Assembly: GCA_017558775.1 (NCBI GenBank)
Contig: JAFYTP010000065.1
Span: 1 to 47,351 of the forward strand
Direction: 5' to 3'
Length of the DNA stretch: 47,351 nucleotides
Source: Bacteroidales bacterium
GTDB lineage: Bacteria; Bacteroidota; Bacteroidia; Bacteroidales; UBA932
Shown here: one piece after another, positions 7,693 to 15,960 of the stretch
How the letters are laid out: each line of letters starts with the position of its first letter
Position numbering within the stretch: position 1 is the stretch's first letter
The notes under the pieces: model-generated
The model's input: only the letters and a program-made list of their open reading frames with translations
Databases searched by the model: none
What the model was told of the DNA's origin: nothing
Translations under genes and position numbers: made by a program

Positions 7693-8616
7693 CTATCCGC
7701 GATTAGGGTCCAGTGCCTGCAAGAAATGTTCCATCTGCTCGTCGGAATCGAACCGGATGGTGATGGAGCCCTTGCCGGCAGGGGAGCGACGCAGGGAGAT
7801 GTTCTCGCCGAAGAAGCGGCCCACGTTCTCGAGGAGACGGTAGTACATCTCCGGAAGTTCCTGAGGCTCTTTCTCTTCGGGAGCGCCCTTCTCCAGCGCC
7901 TTCACCTTTTCTTCCAGCTGGCGGACGGAAAGGCCGCGGCGGACGATCAGGTCGCAGAGCATTTCCTGCGCCTTGGGATCGTCCACACCGAGGAGGACCT
8001 TCGCGTGACCGACGCTCACCAGGCCCACCTTCAGGTCGTGCTGGACCTTGGCGGGGAGCTTGAGGAGCCGGAGCTGGTTCGCGACCGAGGCGCGCTTCTT
8101 GCCCACGCGGTCCGCCATCTGCTCCTGGGTGAGGCGGCATTCCTCCATCAGGCGCTGGTAGCTCATCGCCACCTCGATGGGGTCGAGGTTCTCGCGCTGG
8201 ATATTTTCGACGATCGCCATCTCCAGCATGCCCTGGTCGTTGGCGTCGCGGATGTAGGCGGGAATCATGTCCATGCCGGCCATCGTGCAGGCGCGGAAAC
8301 GGCGTTCACCGCTGATGATCTGATACTTGTTTCCCTTCTTGCGGACGGTCAGGGGCTGGATGAGCCCGAAGGTGCGGACGGAATCCGCCAGCTCCTGGAG
8401 GGCTTCCGGGTCGAAGCTCATCCGGGGCTGGAAAGGGTTCGGTTCGATGAGGTCCACCGGGATGCGGAGCACGTCGGCCGTGTCCTGCTTTTCCGTGGCT
8501 CCCACCACTTCCTTGTTGATGTAACCGACGGGTTTGCGGAATTCGCGGAGGTCGGTCGCCTCGTCGCCGAGCAGGGCGCTCAGGCCCCGGCCCAGACCGT
8601 GTTGTACTTTCGCCAT
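7693..8616 (-). CDS. parB: Chromosome-partitioning protein ParB
   Basis: A 307-residue ParB. The N-terminal GRGLSALLGDE box contacts ParA; the ParB/Srx CTP-binding domain (about 50-140) includes the GERRFRAC and ENIQRENLDPIE motifs; the helix-turn-helix (LTQEQMADRVGKKRASVANQ, about 167-186) binds parS. The C-terminal dimerisation domain is present. ParB loads at parS as a CTP-dependent sliding clamp. The start ATG overlaps the parA stop by one base (TGATG), indicating coupled translation. I did not find a convincing parS in the operon. Confidence 0.95.
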   Translation of the reverse strand: MAKVQHGLGRGLSALLGDEATDLREFRKPVGYINKEVVGATEKQDTADVLRIPVDLIEPNPFQPRMSFDPEALQELADSVRTFGLIQPLTVRKKGNKYQIISGERRFRACTMAGMDMIPAYIRDANDQGMLEMAIVENIQRENLDPIEVAMSYQRLMEECRLTQEQMADRVGKKRASVANQLRLLKLPAKVQHDLKVGLVSVGHAKVLLGVDDPKAQEMLCDLIVRRGLSVRQLEEKVKALEKGAPEEKEPQELPEMYYRLLENVGRFFGENISLRRSPAGKGSITIRFDSDEQMEHFLQALDPNRG

Positions 8617-9389
8617 CAGAGATCGTCGTTCTTGGTGAGCACTTCCTCCGCCAGGTGGAGATAGTTGGAAGTGCCGTTGTTGGTCACGTCGTACAGGACA
8701 ATGGGCTTGCCGTGCGAGGGGGCTTCGCTCAGGCGGATGGAGCGCTGGATGATCGTGTTGAACACCAGATCCTTGAAGTGCTCGCGCAGCTGCATCACCA
8801 CCTGGCTGTGCACCTTCGTGCGCCCGTCGAACATCGTCACGACGAAGCCTTCGATGGTGAGTCCGGGGTTGATGTTGTTCTGCACCAGACGGATGGTCTG
8901 GAGCAGTTTCGCGAGGCCTTCCAGGGCGAAGAACTCCGGCTGGACGGGGATCATCACGGAGTCCGCCGCCGTAAGGCAGTTGACGGTGATGAAGCCCAGG
9001 GAGGGGGAGCAGTCCATGATGATGTAGTCATAGCGGTCCTTGATGGGTTCGAGGGCCTTCTTGAGGAAGGACTCCCGGTCCGGCCACTTGACCATCTCGA
9101 TCTCCGAGCCCACGAGGTTGATGTGGGAGGGGATCATGTGGAGGTTCTGGAGCTCCGTCTGGATGAGGGCGTCCTCCGCGGGGATATCCCCCCGGATGAC
9201 CTCGTACAGGGTGCGCTTCTCGTCGTTGTCCGGGGAGAAGTTGAGTCCGGATGTGGTGTTGGCCTGCGGATCGGCGTCGATGATGAGCACCTTCTTCTCC
9301 AGGACGGCGAGCGATGCGGCCAGGTTGATGGCCGTCGTGGTCTTGCCCACGCCGCCCTTCTGGTTCGCTATGGCGATAATCTTTCCCAT
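8616..9389 (-). CDS. parA: Chromosome-partitioning ATPase ParA (Soj)
   Basis: A 257-residue ParA/MinD-type ATPase that drives segregation of ParB-parS complexes. The deviant Walker A KGGVGKT is at residues 11-17, DADPQANTT at about 39-47, and the Walker B segment IIMDCSPSLG near 123-132. The length is that of chromosomal Soj proteins without an N-terminal DNA-binding extension. It is the first gene of a four-gene operon and has two -7 boxes just upstream. Confidence 0.96.
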   Translation of the reverse strand: MGKIIAIANQKGGVGKTTTAINLAASLAVLEKKVLIIDADPQANTTSGLNFSPDNDEKRTLYEVIRGDIPAEDALIQTELQNLHMIPSHINLVGSEIEMVKWPDRESFLKKALEPIKDRYDYIIMDCSPSLGFITVNCLTAADSVMIPVQPEFFALEGLAKLLQTIRLVQNNINPGLTIEGFVVTMFDGRTKVHSQVVMQLREHFKDLVFNTIIQRSIRLSEAPSHGKPIVLYDVTNNGTSNYLHLAEEVLTKNDDL

Positions 9390-9407
9390 TTCTCTATGTT
9401 AAGACTA

Positions 9408-9423
9408 CAAATATACAAAAATA
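9408..9423 (-). promoter_or_regulatory. Two adjacent -7 boxes for parA
   Basis: TATATTTG at 9408-9415 and TATTTTTG at 9416-9423 are both exact TAnnTTTG matches on the minus strand and abut each other. The nearer one is 18 bases before the parA ATG. Either one or both could position RNA polymerase. Confidence 0.6.
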
Positions 9424-9464
9424 TCCCTGCGCCTGCAAGGATTGTTCCACAAAAAGTTCCACAC

Positions 9465-11567
9465 TTAGACAGGGTCTACGTCCAAGGTGATATGGGACGT
9501 ATATTTACGTTCTCTGCCGAAGTCGGAGACGGCCTCGGCGAGCGTTCGTTTCAGGGCGGTGAGGGCCTTGTTCCGGGGGAAACTCACCCGGATCTGGCGG
9601 ATGGATTCGCCCGCAATCCTGTCGATGGCAGGGGCATAGGGACCGACGACCGCCGGGGGCGTGTCTGCCTCGCCCAGCCGGGCAAGAAGGGTGTTCCGCA
9701 GCTCTTTGGACAGGTAGTCCAGGCGCTTCTCGTTGCTGTCTTTGAGGGTGACATGCACGAGGCGGGTGTAGGGGGGATAGCCGAACAGTTTCCGCTCGGC
9801 GAGAAGGTCCGTGTCGCCTTCGCCGCCGGAGAGGCGGGCGTAGACGGGATGCTCCGGCTCGCGGGTCTGGATGACGATCCGCCCGGGTGTACCCCGGCGT
9901 CCGGAACGGCCCCGGAACTGCTCCAGCAGCTGGAACGCGCGCTCATCGGCCCGGAAATCCTGCACGCCCACGAGGCTGTCGGCCTGAAGGACCGCGACGA
10001 GGCGGAGGCCGTCGAAGTCGAAGCCTTTGGTGATGATCTGGGTGCCGACGAGTATGTCGATGTCACCCTCGGCAAACTGCCGGATGAGGGCGGCTTCCTC
10101 GGTGTCCGGCGTGTCCCCGTCCAGCCGGGCGATGCGCCGGTCCGGGAACAGGGCTGTGAGTTCCTCTTCCACCTTCTGCGTGCCCGCCCCGAGGGGCTGC
10201 AATGCGCCTTTGCAGGAAGGGCATTGGCCCGTATAGGGTTCAGTGTGACCGCAATAATGGCACACCAGGCGGTCGGGCCCGCGGTGCAGGCTCATCGGCA
10301 CGTGGCAGTGCGGGCACTTGGGAATTTCGCCGCATTCCGTGCATTGGACGGACGGGGCGTAGGAACGCCGGGCGCGCAGCACAAGAACCTGCTCGCCGGC
10401 CTCCAGCGTCTCCCGGATTTCCTGGAGAAGCTTCCGGGAAAAACTGCCCGTCATCCCGCGTTTCCGCCGTTCCGCGACCGTGTCGATGATGCGGATTTCC
10501 GCCTCCTCGCCGGCATGGAACCTTTTCTTTAGATCGACCTTTACAAATCGCCCTGTTTCAGCGTTATACAAGGATTCCAAAGAAGGCGTCGCACTACCTA
10601 AAATGACATTCGCTTTCTGGATGACGCCAAGCATGATGGCGCTCTCGCGGGCGTTGTACCGCGGGGCGGGCGCATCCTGTTTATAAGAGGTATCGTGTTC
10701 TTCGTCGACGATGATCAACCCGAGGTTGTGGTGGGGGAGGAACAGGGCGGAACGGGTGCCAAGGACGATGCACGCATCGGTGTTGCGGACGTGGGCTGCC
10801 ACTTGCGCGCGCCGTGCCGCGGTCACGCCGGAATGGAACACTTGCACGTCCGGGAATACCGTGGCGATGCGGTCTTCCAGCTGGCGGGAAAGGGCGATTT
10901 CCGGGACGAGGAAAAGGACGCTGCGGCCTTTGGCCAGCGTCTCCCCGGCGAGTTGCAGATAGATCTCCGTCTTGCCGGATCCCGTGACGCCGTGCAAGAG
11001 AACCGTCTTGCCGTCGGCAAAGGCTTTCCGGGCTGTTTCGGCGGCCGTTTCCTGGGTAGGCGTGAGCGAGATGGACGCTGTGCTTGCCGCGGGCTTTTCT
11101 CCGCGTAGAAGCGCTTCAACAGCCTCGATTTCGGCCCTGTAGCGCTCCCGGGTATCGTCCCGGCGGGCTTTCTCTTCCTTCTCTTTAAGCCGCGCCAACC
11201 GCGCTTCCAGCCTTTCCTTGACGCGGGCTTCCACCTCTTCCTGGTCCAGTTTCAGGGCGGGGTAGGCGGCTTTGTATACTTCTCCGACGGAACAGAGGTA
11301 ATAGTCGCTGATGGCTTTCCAGAAGCGGATTTCCTCGGGAAGGACCTTGGGGAGGTTGTCCTCGACGCCCAGGATGGGCAGGATCCGACTTTCTTCCGTC
11401 TGCGGTTTGACATCGACAGCATTGACGGCTCCGACATATTCCTTCCGGGCGAACAGGACGCGGACGCGGTCGCCAACCTTCACCCGCACCCCTTCGGGAA
11501 GCGCGTAGTACGGCTCCCACTCCAGCCGGAGCGGCAGGATGACTTGTATGAAGGCCGGGGAGGGCAT
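9465..11567 (-). CDS. priA: Primosomal protein N' (replication restart helicase PriA)
   Basis: A 700-residue superfamily-2 helicase that reloads the replisome at stalled forks. It has the N-terminal 3'-binding domain (PYYALPEGVRVKVGDRVRV), Walker A GVTGSGKTEIY, the DEEH box (IIVDEEHDTSYKQ), eight cysteines in the zinc region (CTECGEIPKCPHC, CHYCG, CPSC) and helicase motifs V-VI (GTQIITKGFDF, QFRGRSGRRG). The start is placed at 11567 (MPSPAFIQ), where ATG shares one base with the TGA of the upstream symporter; the open frame extends 16 codons further but runs inside that gene. Confidence 0.95.
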   Translation of the reverse strand: MPSPAFIQVILPLRLEWEPYYALPEGVRVKVGDRVRVLFARKEYVGAVNAVDVKPQTEESRILPILGVEDNLPKVLPEEIRFWKAISDYYLCSVGEVYKAAYPALKLDQEEVEARVKERLEARLARLKEKEEKARRDDTRERYRAEIEAVEALLRGEKPAASTASISLTPTQETAAETARKAFADGKTVLLHGVTGSGKTEIYLQLAGETLAKGRSVLFLVPEIALSRQLEDRIATVFPDVQVFHSGVTAARRAQVAAHVRNTDACIVLGTRSALFLPHHNLGLIIVDEEHDTSYKQDAPAPRYNARESAIMLGVIQKANVILGSATPSLESLYNAETGRFVKVDLKKRFHAGEEAEIRIIDTVAERRKRGMTGSFSRKLLQEIRETLEAGEQVLVLRARRSYAPSVQCTECGEIPKCPHCHVPMSLHRGPDRLVCHYCGHTEPYTGQCPSCKGALQPLGAGTQKVEEELTALFPDRRIARLDGDTPDTEEAALIRQFAEGDIDILVGTQIITKGFDFDGLRLVAVLQADSLVGVQDFRADERAFQLLEQFRGRSGRRGTPGRIVIQTREPEHPVYARLSGGEGDTDLLAERKLFGYPPYTRLVHVTLKDSNEKRLDYLSKELRNTLLARLGEADTPPAVVGPYAPAIDRIAGESIRQIRVSFPRNKALTALKRTLAEAVSDFGRERKYTSHITLDVDPV

Positions 11568-12937
11568 CAGGCGACCTTTTCGAAATCCTTCAAGGCCTTG
11601 ATGGCCTTCGGACAAAGAATCAGGATGGAAATGACGGTGACCCAGGCCATGAGGCCCACGCCGATGTCGCCGAGTTGCCAGATGAGGTCCGCCTCGCGCA
11701 CCGCGCCGAACACCACCGCCCCGAGCATCAGCACTTGGAAGACGAGAATGGCGATACGCTCGCCCTTGCCTTCGTGGCCGCGGAACAGATAGATGATACT
11801 GGTCTCCGCATAGAAGTAATAGGCCATGATGGTGCTGAAGGTGAAGAAGACCATCGCGATGGACACGAACTGGCTGCCGAATCCCTTGAACACCGTATCC
11901 ACGGCACTCTGGGTGTAATTCACATAGTTATTGGCCAACTCCGGCGCACCCGCATAAAGCATTCCGCCATCGCTGCTCAGAATGTTGTAAGTCCCTGAGC
12001 AAAGGATCATAAGGGCCGTGGCGGTGCAGACGAGGAGGGTATCGACATACACCGAAAAAGCCTGTGCGAGACCCTGCTGCGCCGGATGCGGCACATCCGT
12101 AGCCGCCGACACGATAGCGCCCGTTCCCTGGCCTGCCTCATTGGAGAAAATGCCTCGTTTGACGCCCATGGCAATGGTCGATCCGATGATACCGCCGCAT
12201 ACGGGGTGGATGCCGAAAGCGTTCGTGAAGATGGACGCGAACACCGCCGGAACATCCTGGATATGGAAAGCGATGACCACGAGCGACATCAGGATATATC
12301 CGAGGGCCATGAACGGTGTGACGATGGACGCCACTTTTGCGATTCGTTTGACCCCGCCGAACACGACAAGAGCCAGGATGACCGCGAGTCCGATACCGGA
12401 GGCGAGGGGGGTGACAGGGAAAGCGTTCTTGATGGCCGATGACGCCCCATTCGCCTGCACCGTCGTCAGGCAGAAACCGCACGCTAACAGCGTGATAGCC
12501 GCGAACAAGATGCCAATCCACCGCTTCCCAAGCCCCTGCTCAATAAAGCTGAACGGACCGCCTCGGTATCCCGAATGATGCGGGAACTTATAGATCTGTG
12601 CCAATGTCGATTCCACGAAAGCCGTCGAAGCCCCGAAGAACGCCACGGCCCACATCCAGAATACTGCGCCAGGCCCGCCGAAAGCAATCGCCGTCGCCAC
12701 GCCCACGATGTTACCCGTGCCCACACGCCCAGACAGCGCGATGCAGAACGCCTCAAAAGACGAAATCCCCTGAGCCCCCTCTTTCTTGGAAAAAAGGGAC
12801 TTGAGCATCAGTTTGAACCGGCGTACCTGCACGAACCTTGTCCGGAAAGAGAAGTACAATCCGGCGGCGATAAGCAAAACCACGAGGGCGGGATTCCATA
12901 CGATCCCGTTGATTTGGGAAACGATCTTTTCCAGCAT
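11567..12937 (-). CDS. Sodium:alanine symporter family (AGCS) carrier
   Basis: A 456-residue Na+-coupled amino acid symporter of the AGCS family, with about 10-11 hydrophobic segments and the family signatures GRVGTGNIVGVATAI (near residue 75) and FSNEAGQGTGA. It imports alanine or glycine with sodium. The start ATG at 12937 is the only sensible one: the long upstream open frame lies beyond the TATATTTG box at 12943-12950. The mRNA would be leaderless or nearly so. It overlaps priA by one base, so the transporter promoter probably also drives priA. Confidence 0.9.
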   Translation of the reverse strand: MLEKIVSQINGIVWNPALVVLLIAAGLYFSFRTRFVQVRRFKLMLKSLFSKKEGAQGISSFEAFCIALSGRVGTGNIVGVATAIAFGGPGAVFWMWAVAFFGASTAFVESTLAQIYKFPHHSGYRGGPFSFIEQGLGKRWIGILFAAITLLACGFCLTTVQANGASSAIKNAFPVTPLASGIGLAVILALVVFGGVKRIAKVASIVTPFMALGYILMSLVVIAFHIQDVPAVFASIFTNAFGIHPVCGGIIGSTIAMGVKRGIFSNEAGQGTGAIVSAATDVPHPAQQGLAQAFSVYVDTLLVCTATALMILCSGTYNILSSDGGMLYAGAPELANNYVNYTQSAVDTVFKGFGSQFVSIAMVFFTFSTIMAYYFYAETSIIYLFRGHEGKGERIAILVFQVLMLGAVVFGAVREADLIWQLGDIGVGLMAWVTVISILILCPKAIKALKDFEKVA

Positions 12938-12942
12938 GGTTT

Positions 12943-12950
12943 CAAATATA
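12943..12950 (-). promoter_or_regulatory. -7 box TATATTTG for the AGCS-priA operon
   Basis: Exact TAnnTTTG match on the minus strand with five bases between the box and the ATG at 12937. Part of a divergent promoter pair with 12965-12972. Confidence 0.6.
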
Positions 12951-12964
12951 CGCAAAAAGTTTCG

Positions 12965-12972
12965 TATTTTTG
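12965..12972 (+). promoter_or_regulatory. -7 box TATTTTTG for the sugar-oxidation operon
   Basis: Exact TAnnTTTG match, 19 bases before the ATG at 12992 and only 14 bases from the oppositely oriented box of the AGCS gene. Confidence 0.6.
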
Positions 12973-12991
12973 TTGTTACATCCCTTGAACA

Positions 12992-14008
12992 ATGAAAGCG
13001 ATTCAGATTACCGAGCCGTTCTCCCTGGAGGTCATCGAAACGGAAATGCCCGTCTGCGGTGCGGGCGAAGTGCTCCTGAAAATCCGGTATGTCGGGTTCT
13101 GCGGGAGCGATTTGAACACCTGGCGTGGCGGGAACGCCCTGGCGAAAGCCGGCGTCATCCCGGGGCACGAGATTGGTGCCGAGATCGTCCAGACAGGTGC
13201 CGATGTGCCCGGCTCGCTCCGGCCTGGAATGACCGTCACCGTCGACCCTTACACGGCCTGTGGGCATTGTGCCGCCTGCCGCAACCAACGTTTCAATGCC
13301 TGCGAGCACAATGAGACGCTGGGCGTCCAGCGCGATGGCGCGATGCGGGAATACTTCGCCGTTCCGTGGCAGAAAGTCATTGAAGCCGATGGCATTACGG
13401 TCCGGGATTGCGCGCTGATCGAGCCGCTGAGTGTGGGATTCCACGCGGTGAACCGGGCTGGTGTCAAGGAGAATGATCTGGTGGCCGTATTCGGTTGCGG
13501 GATGATTGGCATCGGCGCCATCGTCGGCGCGGCGCTCCGCGGGGCGACAGTCGTCGCGATGGACATCGATGACGAAAAGTTGAAAGTGGCCAGGGCGGTC
13601 GGGGCGAAGTATACCGTCAATACCGCCTATGAGGATGTTCAGGAGGGGATTTCCGAGATGACCGGCGGCCTGCTGGCCGATGTCGTCATCGAGGCCGTGG
13701 GATCGCCCGTCACCCAGCGGCAGGCCATCGCCTGCGCCGGCTTCACGGGGCGGGTCGTCTTCATCGGCTATGCCAAGGACCAGACGACCTTCCGCACCGC
13801 CGATTTCGTCAAGAAGGAACTCAACATCTTCGGCTCACGCAATGCGCAGCCGGAGGATTTCCGGGCCGTCATCGACTATCTCCGTCGCGGCGACTGTCCC
13901 TATGACAGGCTCATCACGGCTGTCGTCAAGCCGGAGGAAGCTGCCGGGGCGATGCGGCATTGGCACGAGAATCCCGGAAAGGTTTTCCGTATCCTGGTGG
14001 AATTCTAA
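12992..14008 (+). CDS. Zinc-dependent alcohol dehydrogenase, probable L-galactonate 5-dehydrogenase
   Basis: A 338-residue medium-chain dehydrogenase. The catalytic zinc ligands are in GFCGSD (Cys near residue 36) and GHE (near residue 58); the structural zinc cysteines are in CGHCAACRNQRFNAC; the NAD(P) fold has the glycine motif AVFGCGMIGIG near residue 168. Length and motifs fit the sorbitol/threonine dehydrogenase group that includes E. coli LgoD, which oxidises L-galactonate to D-tagaturonate. That specific assignment rests on the two following genes, 12 and 4 bases apart, which would make L-galactonate from L-galactose. It could instead act on another sugar acid such as L-fuconate. Confidence 0.75.
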   Translation: MKAIQITEPFSLEVIETEMPVCGAGEVLLKIRYVGFCGSDLNTWRGGNALAKAGVIPGHEIGAEIVQTGADVPGSLRPGMTVTVDPYTACGHCAACRNQRFNACEHNETLGVQRDGAMREYFAVPWQKVIEADGITVRDCALIEPLSVGFHAVNRAGVKENDLVAVFGCGMIGIGAIVGAALRGATVVAMDIDDEKLKVARAVGAKYTVNTAYEDVQEGISEMTGGLLADVVIEAVGSPVTQRQAIACAGFTGRVVFIGYAKDQTTFRTADFVKKELNIFGSRNAQPEDFRAVIDYLRRGDCPYDRLITAVVKPEEAAGAMRHWHENPGKVFRILVEF

Positions 14009-14020
14009 CGATATAAGCAT

Positions 14021-14953
14021 ATGATTTATCGCGATTTGGGTAAGACCGGACTGCGGGTGTCCGCCCTTGGTTTCGGCGCGTCCTCCCTCGGGGGCGTGTT
14101 CCACGATTTCGAGGAAGCGAAGGGCATCGAGGCCGTATTCGCCGCCATCGACGCGGGTATAAACCTCGTCGACGTATCCCCGTACTACGGTTATTACAAG
14201 GCCGAAACCGTGCTCGGAAAGGCGCTGAAGGACATTCCGCGGGATAAGTTCATCTTGTCCACGAAAGTGGGACGCTACGGTGAGGACGGACACAACACCT
14301 GGGATTACTCCGCCGCCCGTGTCACGCGCAGCGTGTACGAGAGTATGGAAAGGTTACATATCGATTACATCGACCTGATCAACGTCCACGATATCGAGTT
14401 CTCGGACCTCCAACAGGTTGCGGATGAGACGCTTCCGGCGCTCGTGCGTTTGCGTGAAGAGGGTGTCGTGAAGCACGTCGGCATCACGGACCTGCAGCTG
14501 GAGAACCTGAAATGGATGGTGGAACACGTGCCCGCCGGAACGGTGGAGAGCGTGCTGAACTTCTGCCACTACTGCCTGAACGACGATAAACTGGTCGATT
14601 TCCTGGACTTCTTTGAGGAACGCGGTATCGGCGTCATCAATGCGTCACCGTTCTCGATGGGTCTCCTCACGCAGCGGGGTGTGCCGGCCTGGCATCCGGC
14701 TCCGACGCCCCTGGTAGAGGCTTGCAAGCGCGCCGCCGCACATTGCGCCGCCAAGGGTGTCGCCATCGAGAAACTGGCCATGCAGTATTCCCTCCGGAAT
14801 CCTCGCATCGCTTCCACGCTGTTCAGCACCACCAAGCCTGAAAATCTTCGGAATAACGTGGCCTATATGGACGAGCCGATGGACCCGCAACTGGTTCAAG
14901 AAGTGCGTGAAATCATCGGCGACCAGTTCCGCGTTTCCTGGTCAAATACTTGA
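14021..14953 (+). CDS. Aldo/keto reductase, probable L-galactose (L-fucose) 1-dehydrogenase
   Basis: A 310-residue aldo/keto reductase. The catalytic tetrad is visible: Asp in LVDVSPYYGYY (with the Tyr five residues later), Lys in LSTKVGRYG and His in INVHDIEF. Text such as NTWDYSAARV and ASPFSMGLLTQRG resembles the L-galactose dehydrogenase subfamily known from plants and gut Bacteroides, which oxidises L-galactose or L-fucose at C1 to the lactone. It is the middle gene of a three-gene operon; the lactonase-like gene starts four bases after its stop. Confidence 0.78.
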   Translation: MIYRDLGKTGLRVSALGFGASSLGGVFHDFEEAKGIEAVFAAIDAGINLVDVSPYYGYYKAETVLGKALKDIPRDKFILSTKVGRYGEDGHNTWDYSAARVTRSVYESMERLHIDYIDLINVHDIEFSDLQQVADETLPALVRLREEGVVKHVGITDLQLENLKWMVEHVPAGTVESVLNFCHYCLNDDKLVDFLDFFEERGIGVINASPFSMGLLTQRGVPAWHPAPTPLVEACKRAAAHCAAKGVAIEKLAMQYSLRNPRIASTLFSTTKPENLRNNVAYMDEPMDPQLVQEVREIIGDQFRVSWSNT

Positions 14954-14957
14954 TTGT

Positions 14958-15875
14958 ATGAAGATTATCGACGCTCACAGCCACCTCTGGCTTCAGCAGG
15001 AAACGGTCGTGGACGGGAAGGAGATCCGTCCTCTCCCAAACGGTCGGAGCATGTTCATGGGCCAGGAGGTGCAGATGCTTCCGCCCTTTATGATCGACGG
15101 TGTGAACAGCGCCGAGGTGTTCCTGTCGAACATGAACTACGCGCAGGTTTCCGCCGCCGTCGTCACCCAGGAGTTTATCGACGGATTCCAGAACGACTAT
15201 CTGGAGGATGTCGCCCGCCGCTATCCGGACCGGTTCTTCGTATTCGGGATGTGCGAGTTCCGGAAACCGGGTTTCCTGGAGGAGGCGCGGGCGCTTATCG
15301 ACAGGGGCTTCCGGGGTATCAAGATTCCGGCTGCGCGTTTGCTTCTGCGCGAAGGCCGTGTGAGGCTGGACAGTCCCGAGATGATGGCGATGTTCCACCT
15401 GATGGAGGAAAAAGGTGTCATCCTGCACGTGGAACTTGCCGATGGCAACCTGCAGGTGCCTGAGATGGAAACGGTTATCGCCGAGTGCCCCCGGCTCGTT
15501 GTGGTCATCGGGCACTTCGGGATGGTCACGCGTCCCGGCTGGATGGACCAGATCCGCCTGGCCCGTCACCCGAACGTGTATGTGGAATGCGGCGGCATCA
15601 CCTGGCTCTTCAACGACGAATTCTACCCCTTCCCCTCGGCGGTCCAGGCCATTCGCGAGGCGGCTGATGCCGTGGGCATCGACAAGCTGATGTGGGGCTC
15701 TGACTACCCCCGCACCATCACCGCCATCACTTACAAGATGTCCTACGATTTCGTGACGAAGAGTTCTCTCCTGAGCGAGGATGAGAAGGCGAAGTTCCTC
15801 TGCGATAATGCCCGCCGCGTCTTCGGATTCGGCGAACTGGTCGACCTGCCGTACGTGCGGAACATGTCGGAATAA
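14958..15875 (+). CDS. Amidohydrolase-superfamily protein, probable sugar lactonase
   Basis: A 305-residue amidohydrolase-superfamily enzyme. The metal-binding HxH is in DAHSHLW at residues 5-11, later metal or catalytic positions are in VIGHFGM and in the WGSDYPR motif near residue 255. This is the amidohydrolase_2 fold used by L-fuconolactonase and L-galactonolactonase. Given the adjacent aldose dehydrogenase and Zn-dehydrogenase, hydrolysis of an L-galactonolactone or L-fuconolactone is the most economical role. The long open frame begins earlier, but the ATG at 14958, four bases after the preceding stop, gives the normal N-terminus. Confidence 0.75.
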   Translation: MKIIDAHSHLWLQQETVVDGKEIRPLPNGRSMFMGQEVQMLPPFMIDGVNSAEVFLSNMNYAQVSAAVVTQEFIDGFQNDYLEDVARRYPDRFFVFGMCEFRKPGFLEEARALIDRGFRGIKIPAARLLLREGRVRLDSPEMMAMFHLMEEKGVILHVELADGNLQVPEMETVIAECPRLVVVIGHFGMVTRPGWMDQIRLARHPNVYVECGGITWLFNDEFYPFPSAVQAIREAADAVGIDKLMWGSDYPRTITAITYKMSYDFVTKSSLLSEDEKAKFLCDNARRVFGFGELVDLPYVRNMSE

Positions 15876-15930
15876 GCGGGGATTCCGCCAGAAAGTTCCG
15901 GGGGGTATTCCGGAAAAGCAATATTCTCCG

Positions 15931-15938
15931 TAAATTTG
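15931..15938 (+). promoter_or_regulatory. -7 box TAAATTTG for the Na/Pi symporter fusion gene
   Basis: Exact TAnnTTTG match 22 bases before the ATG at 15961. No Pho-box-like direct repeat was recognised next to it. Confidence 0.6.
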
Positions 15939-15960
15939 TAACGATCAATTCGACAGTGTT

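Noticed and set aside
8655-10532. 625-codon open frame on the plus strand across parA and priA
   Set aside because: Antisense shadow of two strongly conserved genes; composition is His/Asp/Gly-rich, as expected from the GC-rich complement, and it has no domain or promoter.
15421-15436. parS-like TCCTGCACGTGGAACT
   Set aside because: Only one half-site matches and it lies in a well-conserved coding region; likely chance.
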